Of a stretch of DNA of 64,000 bases, positions 1-8,263 are shown one piece after another. Below the pieces are notes generated by a model that had not been told where the DNA came from, ran no database searches, and was given only the letters and a program-made list of their open reading frames with translations. The translations under genes were made by a program, and so were the position numbers. Every line of letters begins with the position of its first letter. Positions within the stretch are counted from its first letter, which is position 1. The stretch comes from Sedimentitalea arenosa (GTDB lineage: Bacteria > Pseudomonadota > Alphaproteobacteria > Rhodobacterales > Rhodobacteraceae): the NCBI RefSeq assembly GCF_016428585.1, contig NZ_JAELVR010000003.1, positions 1-64,000 of the forward strand, in the 5' to 3' direction.

Positions 1-119
1 ACGTGAGCTTCGGCGTCGAGCTGATCGCCCCGATCGCGATGGAAAACGGCCTCCGCTTCGCCATCCGCGAAGGCGGCCGCACCGTCGGAGCCGGCGTCGT
101 CTCCAAAATCATCGAGTAA
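1..119 (+). CDS. tuf: elongation factor Tu, C-terminal fragment
   Basis: The window opens inside this gene; only the last 38 codons are present, read from position 3 to a TAA at 117-119. The peptide contains [18 protein letters not shown], the near-invariant end of bacterial EF-Tu domain III, which binds aminoacyl-tRNA as part of the EF-Tu-GTP ternary complex. A hairpin terminator follows about 65 bases later and the next gene is gltX rather than secE or nusG. This could therefore be the tuf copy at the end of a ribosomal-protein operon, which is inference because the upstream genes lie outside the window. Confidence 0.95.
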   Translation, partial: VSFGVELIAPIAMENGLRFAIREGGRTVGAGVVSKIIE

Positions 120-183
120 GCGCCGAGCGATCTCCGCCCCGAAGAACCAAGTCTGGCCGCGGGGCGGGACATCAGAAAAGGAC

Positions 184-215
184 AAGGCCGCTCCTCCCGG
201 GGGGCGGCCTTTCCT
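184..215 (+). terminator. Rho-independent terminator after tuf
   Basis: The arms AAGGCCGC (184-191) and GCGGCCTT (204-211) are perfect complements around a GC-rich loop, and are followed by a short pyrimidine run (TTTCCT). It lies between the tuf stop and the gltX start and is the natural end of the tuf transcript. Confidence 0.7.
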
Positions 216-303
216 CTTGATGAAGGCCGAGAATCACCCTGCGGGCATGCTCGCTGGACAAAAGCCCGGGGCTGTGACAACAGACCGCCAACAGGAGGCT
301 CCG

Positions 304-1629
304 ATGACCACCACCCGTTTCGCTCCGTCCCCGACCGGCTATATTCATGTCGGCAATCTGCGCACGGCCCTGATGAACTACTTGATCGCCCGCAAGGCGG
401 GCGGCACGTTCATCCTGAGGATCGACGATACCGACCCGGAGCGCTCCAAAGAAGAATATGTCGACGCGATCAAGGAGGACCTGGCGTGGCTCGGTCTGCA
501 TTGGGACCGCGTGGAGCGACAGTCCCGGCGGCTCGACCGCTACGCGCTTGCGGCCGACAAGCTGCGCGAGATGGGGCGGTTCTACGAAGCGTTCGAAACC
601 CCGACCGAACTGGACCTCAAACGCAAGAAGCAGCTCAACATGGGTAAGCCGCCGGTCTATGACCGTGCCGCGCTGGCGTTGAGCGAGGCCGAGAAGGAGG
701 CTCTGCGGGCCGAGCGCGGACAGGGGGTCTGGCGGTTCAAGCTCGATCACGAGCGCATCGAGTGGCAGGACGGCATCCTTGGCGACATCTCGATCGACGC
801 CGCCAGCGTCAGTGATCCGGTGCTGATCCGTGGCGATGGACAGGTGCTTTACACGCTGGCTTCGGTCGTCGATGACACCGAGATGGGTGTGACGGATGTT
901 GTGCGTGGGTCGGACCACGTGACCAACACCGCGACCCAGATCCAGATCATTCGCGCGCTCGGCGGAACGGTTCCGCGCTTTGCGCATCATTCGCTGCTGA
1001 CCGGCCCGCAGGGCGAGGCGCTGAGCAAGCGCTTGGGAACACTGGCGCTGCGGGATCTGCGTGCGCGCGGCGTTCAGCCGATGGCCCTGCTGAGCCTGAT
1101 GGCGCGGCTGGGGTCGAGCGATCCGGTCGAATTGCAGACCGACATGGCGGCCTTGATCGACGGCTTCGATATCGGCCGGTTCGGCAGCGCACCAACCAAG
1201 TTCGACGTCGAGGACCTTTTTCCGCTGACCGCGCATTGGTTGCAGATTCAGCCGCTGGAACGCGTCAGCGCCGAGGTGGAGGCACTTGGCGTGCCGGAGG
1301 ACTTGGCCGAGCCGTTCTGGCACATGGCGCGGGACAACATCACAACGCTGCAGGACCTCGAGGGTTGGTGGGAACTTTGCCGTGACGGAGCTGAACCGCT
1401 GATCGACGCAGATGACCGCGAATTCGTCGAGCAAGCGATGGGCTTGTTGCCGGAGCGTCCCTTTGACTCCGAAACATGGGCCAGCTGGACCGGCGCGGTG
1501 CGCGAGGCGACGGGACGCAAGGGCAAGGCCCTGTTCATGCCGCTGCGCAAGGCCCTGACCGGGCAGGAACGCGGGCCCGAAATGGCGGCGCTGCTGCCGT
1601 TGCTTCAGACCCTTCGTGCACGGGGCTAG
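304..1629 (+). CDS. gltX: glutamyl-tRNA synthetase
   Basis: This is a class I aminoacyl-tRNA synthetase that charges tRNA-Glu (and possibly tRNA-Gln) with glutamate in the cytoplasm. The ATG at 304 was chosen because AGGAGG lies at 293-298 and the protein then begins with the family hallmark RFAPSPTGYIHVGN. The HIGH-type motif is at residues 14-18 and the KMSKS-type loop is the variant LSKRLG near residue 240. The 441 residues are slightly shorter than the usual 465-480. Many alphaproteobacteria carry two GltX paralogs and this compact form is one of them; which tRNA it prefers cannot be read from the sequence. It follows a terminator, so it is probably transcribed separately from tuf. Confidence 0.95.
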   Translation: MTTTRFAPSPTGYIHVGNLRTALMNYLIARKAGGTFILRIDDTDPERSKEEYVDAIKEDLAWLGLHWDRVERQSRRLDRYALAADKLREMGRFYEAFETPTELDLKRKKQLNMGKPPVYDRAALALSEAEKEALRAERGQGVWRFKLDHERIEWQDGILGDISIDAASVSDPVLIRGDGQVLYTLASVVDDTEMGVTDVVRGSDHVTNTATQIQIIRALGGTVPRFAHHSLLTGPQGEALSKRLGTLALRDLRARGVQPMALLSLMARLGSSDPVELQTDMAALIDGFDIGRFGSAPTKFDVEDLFPLTAHWLQIQPLERVSAEVEALGVPEDLAEPFWHMARDNITTLQDLEGWWELCRDGAEPLIDADDREFVEQAMGLLPERPFDSETWASWTGAVREATGRKGKALFMPLRKALTGQERGPEMAALLPLLQTLRARG

Positions 1630-1685
1630 GCCCCAGCGACCCCGCGACTTGTCGGGTTCCCGACACCGGAACCAAGCCGATACGG

Positions 1686-2267
1686 TCAGCCGCGCCGAGT
1701 ATCGGGAACGATTTGCGCGCCAAGCTCGTCGAGCAGGCTGTCGACCAGGCCGGTCTCGTCACGGGACAGTTGCTGGTGACGAGCGTAGCGCGGCTCGGCT
1801 CGATCATTCAGGATCGGGGCCTCCCAGCCGCGGGTCGTGGCGATGAAGCGATCAACACCAGGCCGGCCGAATTCCCGCAGATAGCCTTGGATCACGACGT
1901 CGAGATAGCTCATGAGGATGGGATAGCGGGTGGTCGGAGCGGAATGCCGGCTCTCGGGCACGGCATAGACCGCGATCTCCGGATCCGCAGTGAGGTCGTG
2001 GCTGACCGCGTCGTGAGCGGGCACCCGGTCATACGCCCATTCGCGTTCATCCAGCGCGGCCCAATCTGCCCCCGGCACGCGGGCGATCATGCCGTCGATC
2101 CGGCTGCCTTCCATGGGGATCGCGGTCAGAAAGGCCACCGGCCTCAGGTCGGTATGGCGCCAGGCGCGTGCCCAGCCGGTCAGGACGGCCGGGTGGGCAT
2201 CGGCGAAATCGTGGGTCACGCGGTTCACGAGGCTGCCATAGCCGAAGAAGTAGGGATCTGCGGGCAT
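1686..2267 (-). CDS. gamma-glutamylcyclotransferase-like protein
   Basis: The 193-residue protein starts with the GYGSL motif (residues 9-13) that forms the substrate loop of the gamma-glutamylcyclotransferase (BtrG/AIG2-like) fold. A glutamate at about residue 76, in the context LDEREW, is the likely general base. Family members cyclise gamma-glutamyl peptides or act on glutathione-related substrates; the substrate here is unknown. The start at 2267 places the motif at the very N terminus, although no strong ribosome binding site precedes it. The gene is convergent with gltX and divergent from the Rrf2 regulator at 2357, and the 89 bases between the two starts hold two candidate regulator sites. 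Confidence 0.8.
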   Translation of the reverse strand: MPADPYFFGYGSLVNRVTHDFADAHPAVLTGWARAWRHTDLRPVAFLTAIPMEGSRIDGMIARVPGADWAALDEREWAYDRVPAHDAVSHDLTADPEIAVYAVPESRHSAPTTRYPILMSYLDVVIQGYLREFGRPGVDRFIATTRGWEAPILNDRAEPRYARHQQLSRDETGLVDSLLDELGAQIVPDTRRG

Positions 2268-2283
2268 GTGTTCCCGGTTACGA

Positions 2284-2297
2284 TTGATGTAAGTCAA
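2284..2297. promoter_or_regulatory. FNR/NnrR-like half-palindrome
   Basis: The 14-mer TTGATGTAAGTCAA matches the FNR consensus TTGAT-N4-ATCAA with one mismatch and fits the looser NnrR/DNR form TTG-N8-CAA exactly. It lies between the divergent starts at 2267 and 2357. A Crp/Fnr-family oxygen or NO regulator binding here is inference. Confidence 0.45.
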
Positions 2298-2304
2298 ACT
2301 GCTT

Positions 2305-2325
2305 TTTGTCGTGATGTGCGACAAA
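2305..2325. promoter_or_regulatory. perfect 21-bp dyad, candidate Rrf2 regulator operator
   Basis: The arms TTTGTCG (2305-2311) and CGACAAA (2319-2325) are perfect inverted copies around a 7-base spacer. The element ends 31 bases before the GTG start of the Rrf2 gene and also lies upstream of the divergent gene, so it is well placed for autoregulation. The assignment to this regulator rests on position only. Confidence 0.5.
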
Positions 2326-2356
2326 GTGCAATCGGAACCACGCAAGGAGAGTTCCC

Positions 2357-2806
2357 GTGCGAATCACGAAGCGGACCAATATCGCCGTTCGTTTGCTGAT
2401 GTATTGCGAAGCCAACAGGGATCGTCTGGTGACCAAGGCGGAGATTGCCGATTGCTGCAACATCTCCGAGAACCACCTGGCGCAGGTGATCAACCAGTTG
2501 AGCCAGCTGAAATATCTGCACACCCAGCGGGGCCGCAACGGTGGCATGAGCCTTGCGCGCGAGGCGAGCGCCATCCGGATCGGAGACGTCTTCCGCGATA
2601 TCGAAGGACCTCTGCCGATCGCGGAGTGCTTCGCGGATGCGGACAACACCTGTCCTTTGGTGAGCGCTTGCCGTCTGCGGGTCGCCTTGTCGGATGCGGC
2701 GCAGGCCTTCTATGCCGCACTGGATGACATTTCGCTTCGATCGTTGGTGTGCGACAATCCGAAATTGATCGACATCCTGCGCCCGCAGGTCAGTTGCACG
2801 CACTGA
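2357..2806 (+). CDS. nsrR: Rrf2-family iron-sulfur transcriptional regulator, NsrR-like
   Basis: The 149-residue protein has an N-terminal winged helix-turn-helix (about residues 25-62, with ENHLAQVINQL as recognition helix). It carries three cysteines at 91, 99 and 105, the number used by NsrR, IscR and RirA to hold a [Fe-S] cluster. The sequence ISENHLAQVINQL...GRNGG is closest in my memory to NsrR proteins, which sense nitric oxide and repress detoxification genes. The start is a GTG at 2357 preceded by AAGGAGA (2344-2350). A perfect dyad and an FNR-like box lie just upstream. An IscR- or RirA-type role is possible, but the C-x7-C-x5-C spacing and regulatory context favour NsrR. Confidence 0.78.
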   Translation: MRITKRTNIAVRLLMYCEANRDRLVTKAEIADCCNISENHLAQVINQLSQLKYLHTQRGRNGGMSLAREASAIRIGDVFRDIEGPLPIAECFADADNTCPLVSACRLRVALSDAAQAFYAALDDISLRSLVCDNPKLIDILRPQVSCTH

Positions 2807-2813
2807 GGGCGGT

Positions 2814-5342
2814 TTATTCGCGCCCGCGCAGGACGCGGGCCGGCGGAGCGGAGAGAGGTCGCCAGGCAAAGGCGAGGCCTGCCAGCAGGGTCGCGGCGAC
2901 GCCGCCGAACACAATGAACAGCGCCGACGACCAGATCACAGTGAAATCCGTGTCGAGCACGAAATGGCTGACGGCCCACCCACCCGCGATGCCGGCGGCC
3001 AGCGCGACCGAGCCGGCTGCGGCGCCGAGGATCGCCGCGCGCAGGGCGAAGCTGGCCAGAATGTGCCGCCGCGCTGCCCCCAGCGTCTTGAGTATGGCGG
3101 ACTCGAAGGTGCGGGCCTGTTCGCCCGCAGCCGCAGCACCGATCAGAACGAGAAATCCGGTCAGCAGCGTCGCCGCGGCACCGTAGGATGTCGCGGCGGC
3201 CAGACCGGCGAGCACCTCCGACACACGGTCGATGGCATCGCGCACCCGGATCGCCGTGATGTTGGGATAGGCATTGGCCAGATCGCGCAGGATACGGGCT
3301 TCGGCGTCCTCGTCTGCATAGACCGTGGAAATGAAGCTGTGCGGCGCGCCCGCGAGTGCCGAAGGATTCATCGTCAGAACGAAGCCAAGGCCGGCGGTCG
3401 AGAAGTCGACCTCGCGGAAACTGGTGATCGTTGCCTCGATGTCGCGCCCGAGGATGTTAACGGTGAGCGTGTCGCCCAGTGAGAGGCCCATTTCAGTCGC
3501 CTCTTCCTGTGCGAAGCTGATTTGCGGTGCGCCGTCATACTCCTCGCCCCACCATGTTCCCGCGGTCAGCCGGGTGTTGTCGGGCAGGGTATCTGCATAG
3601 GTTAGGCCACGATCGCCCTGCACGACCCAGTGATCGCCCGCCACCTCGCGCGCGGGCTGGCCGTTGATCCGGGTCACGACGCCGCGCAGCATCGGCGCGG
3701 TTTCGACACGGCTGACGGCGGAGTCCTCGGCGAGCCTGGAGGTGAAGCCGTCGATCTGGTCCTGTTGGATATCCACGAAGAAATAGGACGGTGCGAGATC
3801 GGGAAGGTTGCCTGAAATGGCCGTTCGGAGGTTTCCGTCGATCTGCCCCACTGCGGCGAGGACCGAAAGGCCCAACCCCAGCGACAACACGACCGAGGCC
3901 GCGCCCTCGCGCGGACCGGAGATCGCCGAAAGCGCCCATCTGAGAGCCGGCCGGCCACGTGCGGCGACCCCGAGCGCCCGGGCGAGAGCACGGATTCCCA
4001 GCGCTGAAACGGCCAGCAACGCCAATGCGAAGGCCAGCCCGCCGGTCGTCCACAGGGTCAGCCGTGCGGTTCCGCTGAAGAAGGCCGCGAGACCCACCAA
4101 CAGCATCAGCCCGAGCGCAATGGTCACGAGATACTTGAAGGGCGGCAACAGACGCGAGGTCGACAAGGCATCGCGAAACAGGGTGGCGGCGCGCACTTCC
4201 TCTGTACGGGCCAACGGCCAGAGCGTGAAGACCAGCGCAGTCAACAGACCATAGATCGCGGCCTCGGCCAGAGGAGCGGGGTATATCGCAAAAGCCGAAG
4301 GAATCGGCAGGCGGGCTTCGATCAGCGGCGCCAGCAGGACGGGGGCAAGTGCGCCGAGAACAAGGCCAAGGAAAATGCCGAAGATCGACAGGATGCCGAT
4401 CTGGATGAAGTAGGTCTGGAAAATCGTCGACCGGTCCGCCCCCAGAGTGCGCAACGTGGCGATGACGCTCGTCTTTTCGGCAAGATAGGCACGGACGGCG
4501 GCGGCGACGCCGACGCCACCGACCGCAAGCCCGGACAGCCCGACGAGCACGAGAAAGGACCCGAGCCGGTCGACGAATTCAGCGACGCCGGGCGCGCCGT
4601 TGCGGGCATCGGTCCAGCGCAGGCCGGTGCCTTCGAACCGTGCGCGCGCCTCGCGGGACACGGCGTCAAGGTCGGTGTCGGGCGGGAGGGTCATGCGGTA
4701 CTTGGTGTCAAACAACGTCCCGGGTTCCAGAAGGCCCGAGCCCGACAGGCCGGCCGTCGCGACCAGCGTGCGCGGCCCAAGACCAAAACCGTCCGCCGCG
4801 CCGTCGGGTTCGTGCACGAGCGTCGCCATCAGAACGAAGTCCTGCGTGCCAAGACGGAAACGGTCGCCGATCGACAGGCCCAGCCGGTCGATCAGGACAC
4901 GGTCCATCACGCCGCCGGGTAGGTCATCGGTGCCCGCCAGCGCCGTGTGCAGATCCATCTCTGGGTCGAGTTTGGGCGTGCCGACCAGCGGATAGGCGGC
5001 ATCGACGGCCTTGACTTGGGTCAGGCCGCGTTCGGCCTCACCGTCGCGCTCGACCACGGCCATCGACCTGAAATCGACCACTTCGGACAGGGCTGTCGCT
5101 GTGTCCTGCATCCAGATCCGCTCGGCCTCGTTGGCGAACCTGTAGGTGAAGCGCATCTCGGCGTCGCCGCCGAGAAGCGCAGCACCTTCACGCGCAAGCC
5201 CGGCCTCTATACCGGTCCGCACAGAACCGACCGCCGCGATCGCGGCCACGCCCAGCGTCAAGCAAGCGAGGAAGATGCGGAAGCCGTGCAGGCCACCACG
5301 CAATTCCCGGCGCGCGAAGCGGGCGGCGAGTCGCAGGCTCAT
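2814..5342 (-). CDS. ABC transporter permease, FtsX/YbbP-type
   Basis: This is an 842-residue membrane protein with an N-terminal transmembrane helix, a large periplasmic domain (about 45-255), a first FtsX block with three helices (about 260-375), central helices, a second periplasmic domain and a C-terminal FtsX block (about 715-842). The arrangement is that of the YbbP-type permeases that work with a YbbA-like ATPase in lipid or lipoprotein-related transport or mechanotransmission. Its ATG overlaps the stop of the ATPase gene by four bases (ATGA), so the two are translationally coupled. It converges on the Rrf2 regulator with a gap of only seven bases. The transported substrate is unknown. 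Confidence 0.88.
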   Translation of the reverse strand: MSLRLAARFARRELRGGLHGFRIFLACLTLGVAAIAAVGSVRTGIEAGLAREGAALLGGDAEMRFTYRFANEAERIWMQDTATALSEVVDFRSMAVVERDGEAERGLTQVKAVDAAYPLVGTPKLDPEMDLHTALAGTDDLPGGVMDRVLIDRLGLSIGDRFRLGTQDFVLMATLVHEPDGAADGFGLGPRTLVATAGLSGSGLLEPGTLFDTKYRMTLPPDTDLDAVSREARARFEGTGLRWTDARNGAPGVAEFVDRLGSFLVLVGLSGLAVGGVGVAAAVRAYLAEKTSVIATLRTLGADRSTIFQTYFIQIGILSIFGIFLGLVLGALAPVLLAPLIEARLPIPSAFAIYPAPLAEAAIYGLLTALVFTLWPLARTEEVRAATLFRDALSTSRLLPPFKYLVTIALGLMLLVGLAAFFSGTARLTLWTTGGLAFALALLAVSALGIRALARALGVAARGRPALRWALSAISGPREGAASVVLSLGLGLSVLAAVGQIDGNLRTAISGNLPDLAPSYFFVDIQQDQIDGFTSRLAEDSAVSRVETAPMLRGVVTRINGQPAREVAGDHWVVQGDRGLTYADTLPDNTRLTAGTWWGEEYDGAPQISFAQEEATEMGLSLGDTLTVNILGRDIEATITSFREVDFSTAGLGFVLTMNPSALAGAPHSFISTVYADEDAEARILRDLANAYPNITAIRVRDAIDRVSEVLAGLAAATSYGAAATLLTGFLVLIGAAAAGEQARTFESAILKTLGAARRHILASFALRAAILGAAAGSVALAAGIAGGWAVSHFVLDTDFTVIWSSALFIVFGGVAATLLAGLAFAWRPLSAPPARVLRGRE

Positions 5343-6034
5343 TCGGCGGCCTTGCGTGCGGTTTCAGGCGCAATTTGGCCGTCCCGCAACCGGATCACCC
5401 GGTCGCAGCGCGCGGCCAACTCGTTGGAATGGGTCACCAACACCAGGGTCGCGCCATGGCTGTCGCGAAGATCGAACAGAAGATCCATGATCGCCGCGCC
5501 ATTGGTCTCGTCGAGATTGCCTGTCGGCTCGTCGGCGAGCAGGATATGCGGGCGTGGAGCGGAGGCGCGTGCCAGCGCAACGCGCTGTTGCTCTCCGCCC
5601 GACAACTGGGCGGGGTAGTGATTGGCGCGACTGGACAGCCCGACCACCTCGAGTTCGGCCGCGGCACGGTCGAAGGCGTCCGGTGCGCCCGCCAGTTCAA
5701 GCGGCGTCGCCACGTTTTCCAATGCGGTCATGGTCGGGATCAAGTGGAAGGACTGGAACACCACGCCCATGTGGTCGCGCCGGAACCGGGCGAGTTGATC
5801 CTCGTCCATCGCGGTAAGGTCTTGTCCCAGTGCCGTGATCCTGCCGCTGGTAGCCTGTTCCAGCCCGCCCATCAGCATCAGGAGAGAGGATTTGCCCGAT
5901 CCGGATGGTCCGATCAGCCCGAGAGTTTCGCCCTTTGCCACGTCCAGCGTGATTGAATGCAGGATATCGACGGGGCCGGCATTGCCATTCAGCGACAAAG
6001 AGGCATCTTTAAGGGACAGGATCGGGTCGGTCAT
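5339..6034 (-). CDS. ABC transporter ATP-binding protein, YbbA/LolD-like
   Basis: The 231-residue ATPase has Walker A GPSGSGKSS (42-50), signature LSGGEQQR (144-151) and Walker B ILLADEP (164-170) followed by TGNLD, the set typical of the MacB/LolD/YbbA group. The start at 6034 (MTDPILSLKD) gives the usual N terminus. It is coupled by an ATGA overlap to the FtsX-type permease downstream and is divergent, with 51 bases between starts, from the TesA-like esterase. The ybbA-ybbP-tesA arrangement is widely conserved, which suggests a shared role in envelope lipid handling; that role is inference. Confidence 0.9.
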   Translation of the reverse strand: MTDPILSLKDASLSLNGNAGPVDILHSITLDVAKGETLGLIGPSGSGKSSLLMLMGGLEQATSGRITALGQDLTAMDEDQLARFRRDHMGVVFQSFHLIPTMTALENVATPLELAGAPDAFDRAAAELEVVGLSSRANHYPAQLSGGEQQRVALARASAPRPHILLADEPTGNLDETNGAAIMDLLFDLRDSHGATLVLVTHSNELAARCDRVIRLRDGQIAPETARKAAE

Positions 6035-6085
6035 CGGCCAGGCAACTTTCACTATGTTCAGAAGGCATATGGAGCGACCAGCGGC

Positions 6086-6733
6086 ATGCGCAAGCAATTG
6101 TTCGGAATTGTCCTTTCTTTATGTGGCATCTCGGCCAACGCCGAGCCGGTGACCATCGCCGCGCTTGGCGACAGCCTGACGCAAGGCTACGGGTTGCATC
6201 AGGAGGACGGGTTCGTGCCACGCCTTCAAGCGTGGTTGCAGAGGAACGGTGCCGACGTGGTCCTGATCAATGCGGGCGTGTCGGGCGATACGACCGCCGG
6301 CGGCGCGTCGCGCGTGACGTGGACTCTGACGCCCGATGTCGACGGGTTGATCGTGGCGCTTGGTGGCAACGATCTGCTGAGAGGGCTTGATCCGGCCACG
6401 AGTCGGGCCAATCTTGAGAAGATTCTGCAGGCCGCCCGACAGGCTGATGTCGATACACTGGTCGTGGGCATGCAGGCCCCGGGAAATTTCGGGCCCGATT
6501 ACAAGGCAGAATTCGATTCGATCTATCCCGATCTATCGGAGAGGTTCGGCACGCTTTACGCAGAAAGCTTCTTTGCCGGGATCGAAGGCGAGACTGCCGA
6601 CCCCTCCGAGATGCGCCAGTTCATGCAGGCTGACGGCATTCACCCCAATCCCGACGGCGTGAACCGCATCGTCGAGGCGCTGGGACCTGTCGTGCTGGAT
6701 CTCGTCGCCCGCATCGAGGCAGGTGAAAGCTGA
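6086..6733 (+). CDS. tesA: periplasmic GDSL arylesterase/lysophospholipase (TesA-like)
   Basis: The 215-residue SGNH hydrolase has a signal peptide (cleavage after about ANA, residue 19), block I GDSL (28-31, nucleophile Ser30), a GGND block (93-96) and the terminal DGIHPN block with Asp183 and His186. The family hydrolyses thioesters, aryl esters and lysophospholipids in the periplasm. The start at 6086 was chosen because it directly begins the signal sequence. Its position divergent from an ABC ATPase/permease pair is the conserved tesA-ybbA-ybbP neighbourhood. Confidence 0.9.
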   Translation: MRKQLFGIVLSLCGISANAEPVTIAALGDSLTQGYGLHQEDGFVPRLQAWLQRNGADVVLINAGVSGDTTAGGASRVTWTLTPDVDGLIVALGGNDLLRGLDPATSRANLEKILQAARQADVDTLVVGMQAPGNFGPDYKAEFDSIYPDLSERFGTLYAESFFAGIEGETADPSEMRQFMQADGIHPNPDGVNRIVEALGPVVLDLVARIEAGES

Positions 6734-6740
6734 TCATGCT

Positions 6741-7274
6741 TCAGTGTGAGTTTTCCATCCGGAGCAGGTCGCGCAGGCGATAGCTCTGCAGGATCACGCC
6801 GTCATCTCCGGCGTTAAAGTCCGGATCCTGCGGCAGGCAGTTGAGCCCGCAAATCTGAACGGCGTGTCCGGCCGCACCATCAATGAACCAGAGTCGTCCG
6901 CCCGGCGTCGCGACATAGCCATCCACGCCTTCCTGTGCGTCACTCAGCAGGTCCTGCGCGGTAGGAAATTCGGCCGGCACATCGGGATCGTAAGCGCCAT
7001 GGGTATGGAACGAGGCGATCAGTCTCATCTCGCTGTCAGGCAGGACCGGCGTGCAGCCGTCATGCCCGCCGCGGACCACCGGGGTCACGGTCAGGCCGTC
7101 GCGCGTTTCGCCGAGATAGCCGCAATATTCGCGTTCCGTGGCAAAGGAGAGGTACTGCAGGCGGGCGAGTTCTTCCTTGACCAGCGCCAGATCGTCGGGA
7201 TTCGGCTGGGCATTGGCCGGCGCATCGGGGCTCAGCGCGACCGCCATCACGAGGAGGGTGATGGGCAGCAGCAT
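6741..7274 (-). CDS. secreted DUF4329-like protein with SFHTHG metal-site motif
   Basis: This 177-residue protein has an N-terminal hydrophobic leader ending near residue 22. It then carries EYCGYL (49-54), SFHTHG (88-93) and PTAQDLLSD (104-112), followed by a GYVATPGGRLW strand. The HTH plus downstream Asp arrangement resembles the MPN/JAB metalloprotease-like core of DUF4329 proteins, where it may bind zinc. The catalytic serine of JAMM enzymes appears to be threonine here, so enzymatic activity is uncertain. Four cysteines (51, 74, 142, 146) could form disulfides in the periplasm. It lies between tesA and the L,D-transpeptidase gene, 16 bases from the latter and on the same strand. Confidence 0.65.
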   Translation of the reverse strand: MLLPITLLVMAVALSPDAPANAQPNPDDLALVKEELARLQYLSFATEREYCGYLGETRDGLTVTPVVRGGHDGCTPVLPDSEMRLIASFHTHGAYDPDVPAEFPTAQDLLSDAQEGVDGYVATPGGRLWFIDGAAGHAVQICGLNCLPQDPDFNAGDDGVILQSYRLRDLLRMENSH

Positions 7275-7290
7275 CCGCCCCGGTGCCCCG

Positions 7291-7845
7291 TCAGAGAACG
7301 GTTACGACCGTTCCGATCGGCACGCGCTCATAGAGGTCGATGACATGCGCGTTCAGCATCCGGATGCAGCCGTTGGACGCCGACTGGCCGATGGTGTTCG
7401 GCTGCGTGGTGCCGTGAATGCGGAAATAGGTGTCGACCCCGTTCTGGAACAGGTAGAGGGCGCGCGCGCCCAGAGGATTGTCGGGACCACCGGGTTGGAT
7501 ATAGTCGTTGTCCTTGAACCGCGCATAGGTGCGCGGATCGCGCTCGATCATCTCCTGGGTCGGGCGCCAGGTGGGCCATTCCTTCTTGACGTCGATCGTG
7601 GCGGTGCCGGTGAATTCCAACCCGGCCTTGCCGACACCGCAGCCATAGCGGATCGCCTTGCGCGGTTCGGTCACGAAGTAAAGGTAGTAGGAGCGCGGCA
7701 GGATCAGGAGTTGCCCGGGCAGGAAATCCTTCTTGATGCGCACATATTGCGGGGTCGGGTCGAATTCGGCCGCCTGGGCCTTGCCCGACCGGGGCAGAAG
7801 GGCCGCGGCGGAACCGGCGGCGAGAAACGAGCGACGTGAAATCAT
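7291..7845 (-). CDS. L,D-transpeptidase (YkuD family) with Tat signal
   Basis: The 184-residue exported enzyme has the twin-arginine motif SRRSFLAAG at residues 3-11. The YkuD catalytic signature follows: HGT at 144-146 and SASNGCIRM (155-163), with Cys160 as nucleophile. L,D-transpeptidases form 3-3 cross-links in peptidoglycan or attach proteins to it. The ATG at 7845 was preferred over 7851 because GAGAA lies at a better distance. It is followed by a DUF4329-like gene on the same strand, so the two may be co-transcribed. Confidence 0.9.
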   Translation of the reverse strand: MISRRSFLAAGSAAALLPRSGKAQAAEFDPTPQYVRIKKDFLPGQLLILPRSYYLYFVTEPRKAIRYGCGVGKAGLEFTGTATIDVKKEWPTWRPTQEMIERDPRTYARFKDNDYIQPGGPDNPLGARALYLFQNGVDTYFRIHGTTQPNTIGQSASNGCIRMLNAHVIDLYERVPIGTVVTVL

Positions 7846-7993
7846 GACCATTCTCAACAGGTTGTTTCCGGGACACCCGGTATAATCGGCCTGTGTGAAG
7901 GTTCGGTCAATGGGGTTGCGCGGCGAGCTCTTGCGATATGCGGCTCTTGAGCCACGCTTCGCGCGCGCCGTCTGAGTGCTCAAACATCTGAAC

Positions 7994-8028
7994 GAAAAAA
8001 GAAAAAGGCGGGCACCGGGCCCGCCTTT
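7994..8028 (-). terminator. terminator of the cold-shock gene
   Basis: The complementary arms AAAGGCGGGC (8004-8013) and GCCCGCCTTT (8019-8028) are followed, on the minus strand, by a long T-rich tract (TTCTTTTTT). It sits about 30 bases beyond the stop of the cold-shock gene. Confidence 0.85.
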
Positions 8029-8056
8029 CCTGTCGTTTCGGCCGAAGCCGTCAGGC

Positions 8057-8263
8057 TTATGCCAGCGCCAGGTTGGTCGCGCTCTCGCGGCCGTCGCGGC
8101 CTGCTTCGATGTCGAACGTGACTTTCTGGTTGTCGGCGAGGCCGGTGAGGCCAGCACGCTCAACAGCGGAAATGTGGACGAAAACGTCCTTGCTGCCGCC
8201 ATCGGGTGCGATGAAGCCGAAGCCTTTGGTAGAGTTGAACCATTTCACGGTGCCAGTGGCCAT
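8057..8263 (-). CDS. cspA: cold shock domain protein
   Basis: The 68-residue single-domain CSD protein has RNP1 KGFGFI (13-18) and RNP2 VFVHI (27-31), the nucleic-acid-binding strands of an RNA chaperone of the CspA family. AGGAGA stands eight bases before the ATG, and a strong terminator follows. As usual for csp genes, the upstream region is long (about 300 bases with no gene), consistent with a structured 5' leader, though I did not fold it. Whether this member is cold-induced cannot be told from the sequence. Confidence 0.95.
   Translation of the reverse strand: MATGTVKWFNSTKGFGFIAPDGGSKDVFVHISAVERAGLTGLADNQKVTFDIEAGRDGRESATNLALA

Noticed and set aside
1650-1665. Inverted repeat TGTCGGG/CCCGACA between gltX and the convergent gene
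   Set aside because: The loop is only two bases in the full form and no T tract follows on either strand, so I could not support a terminator.
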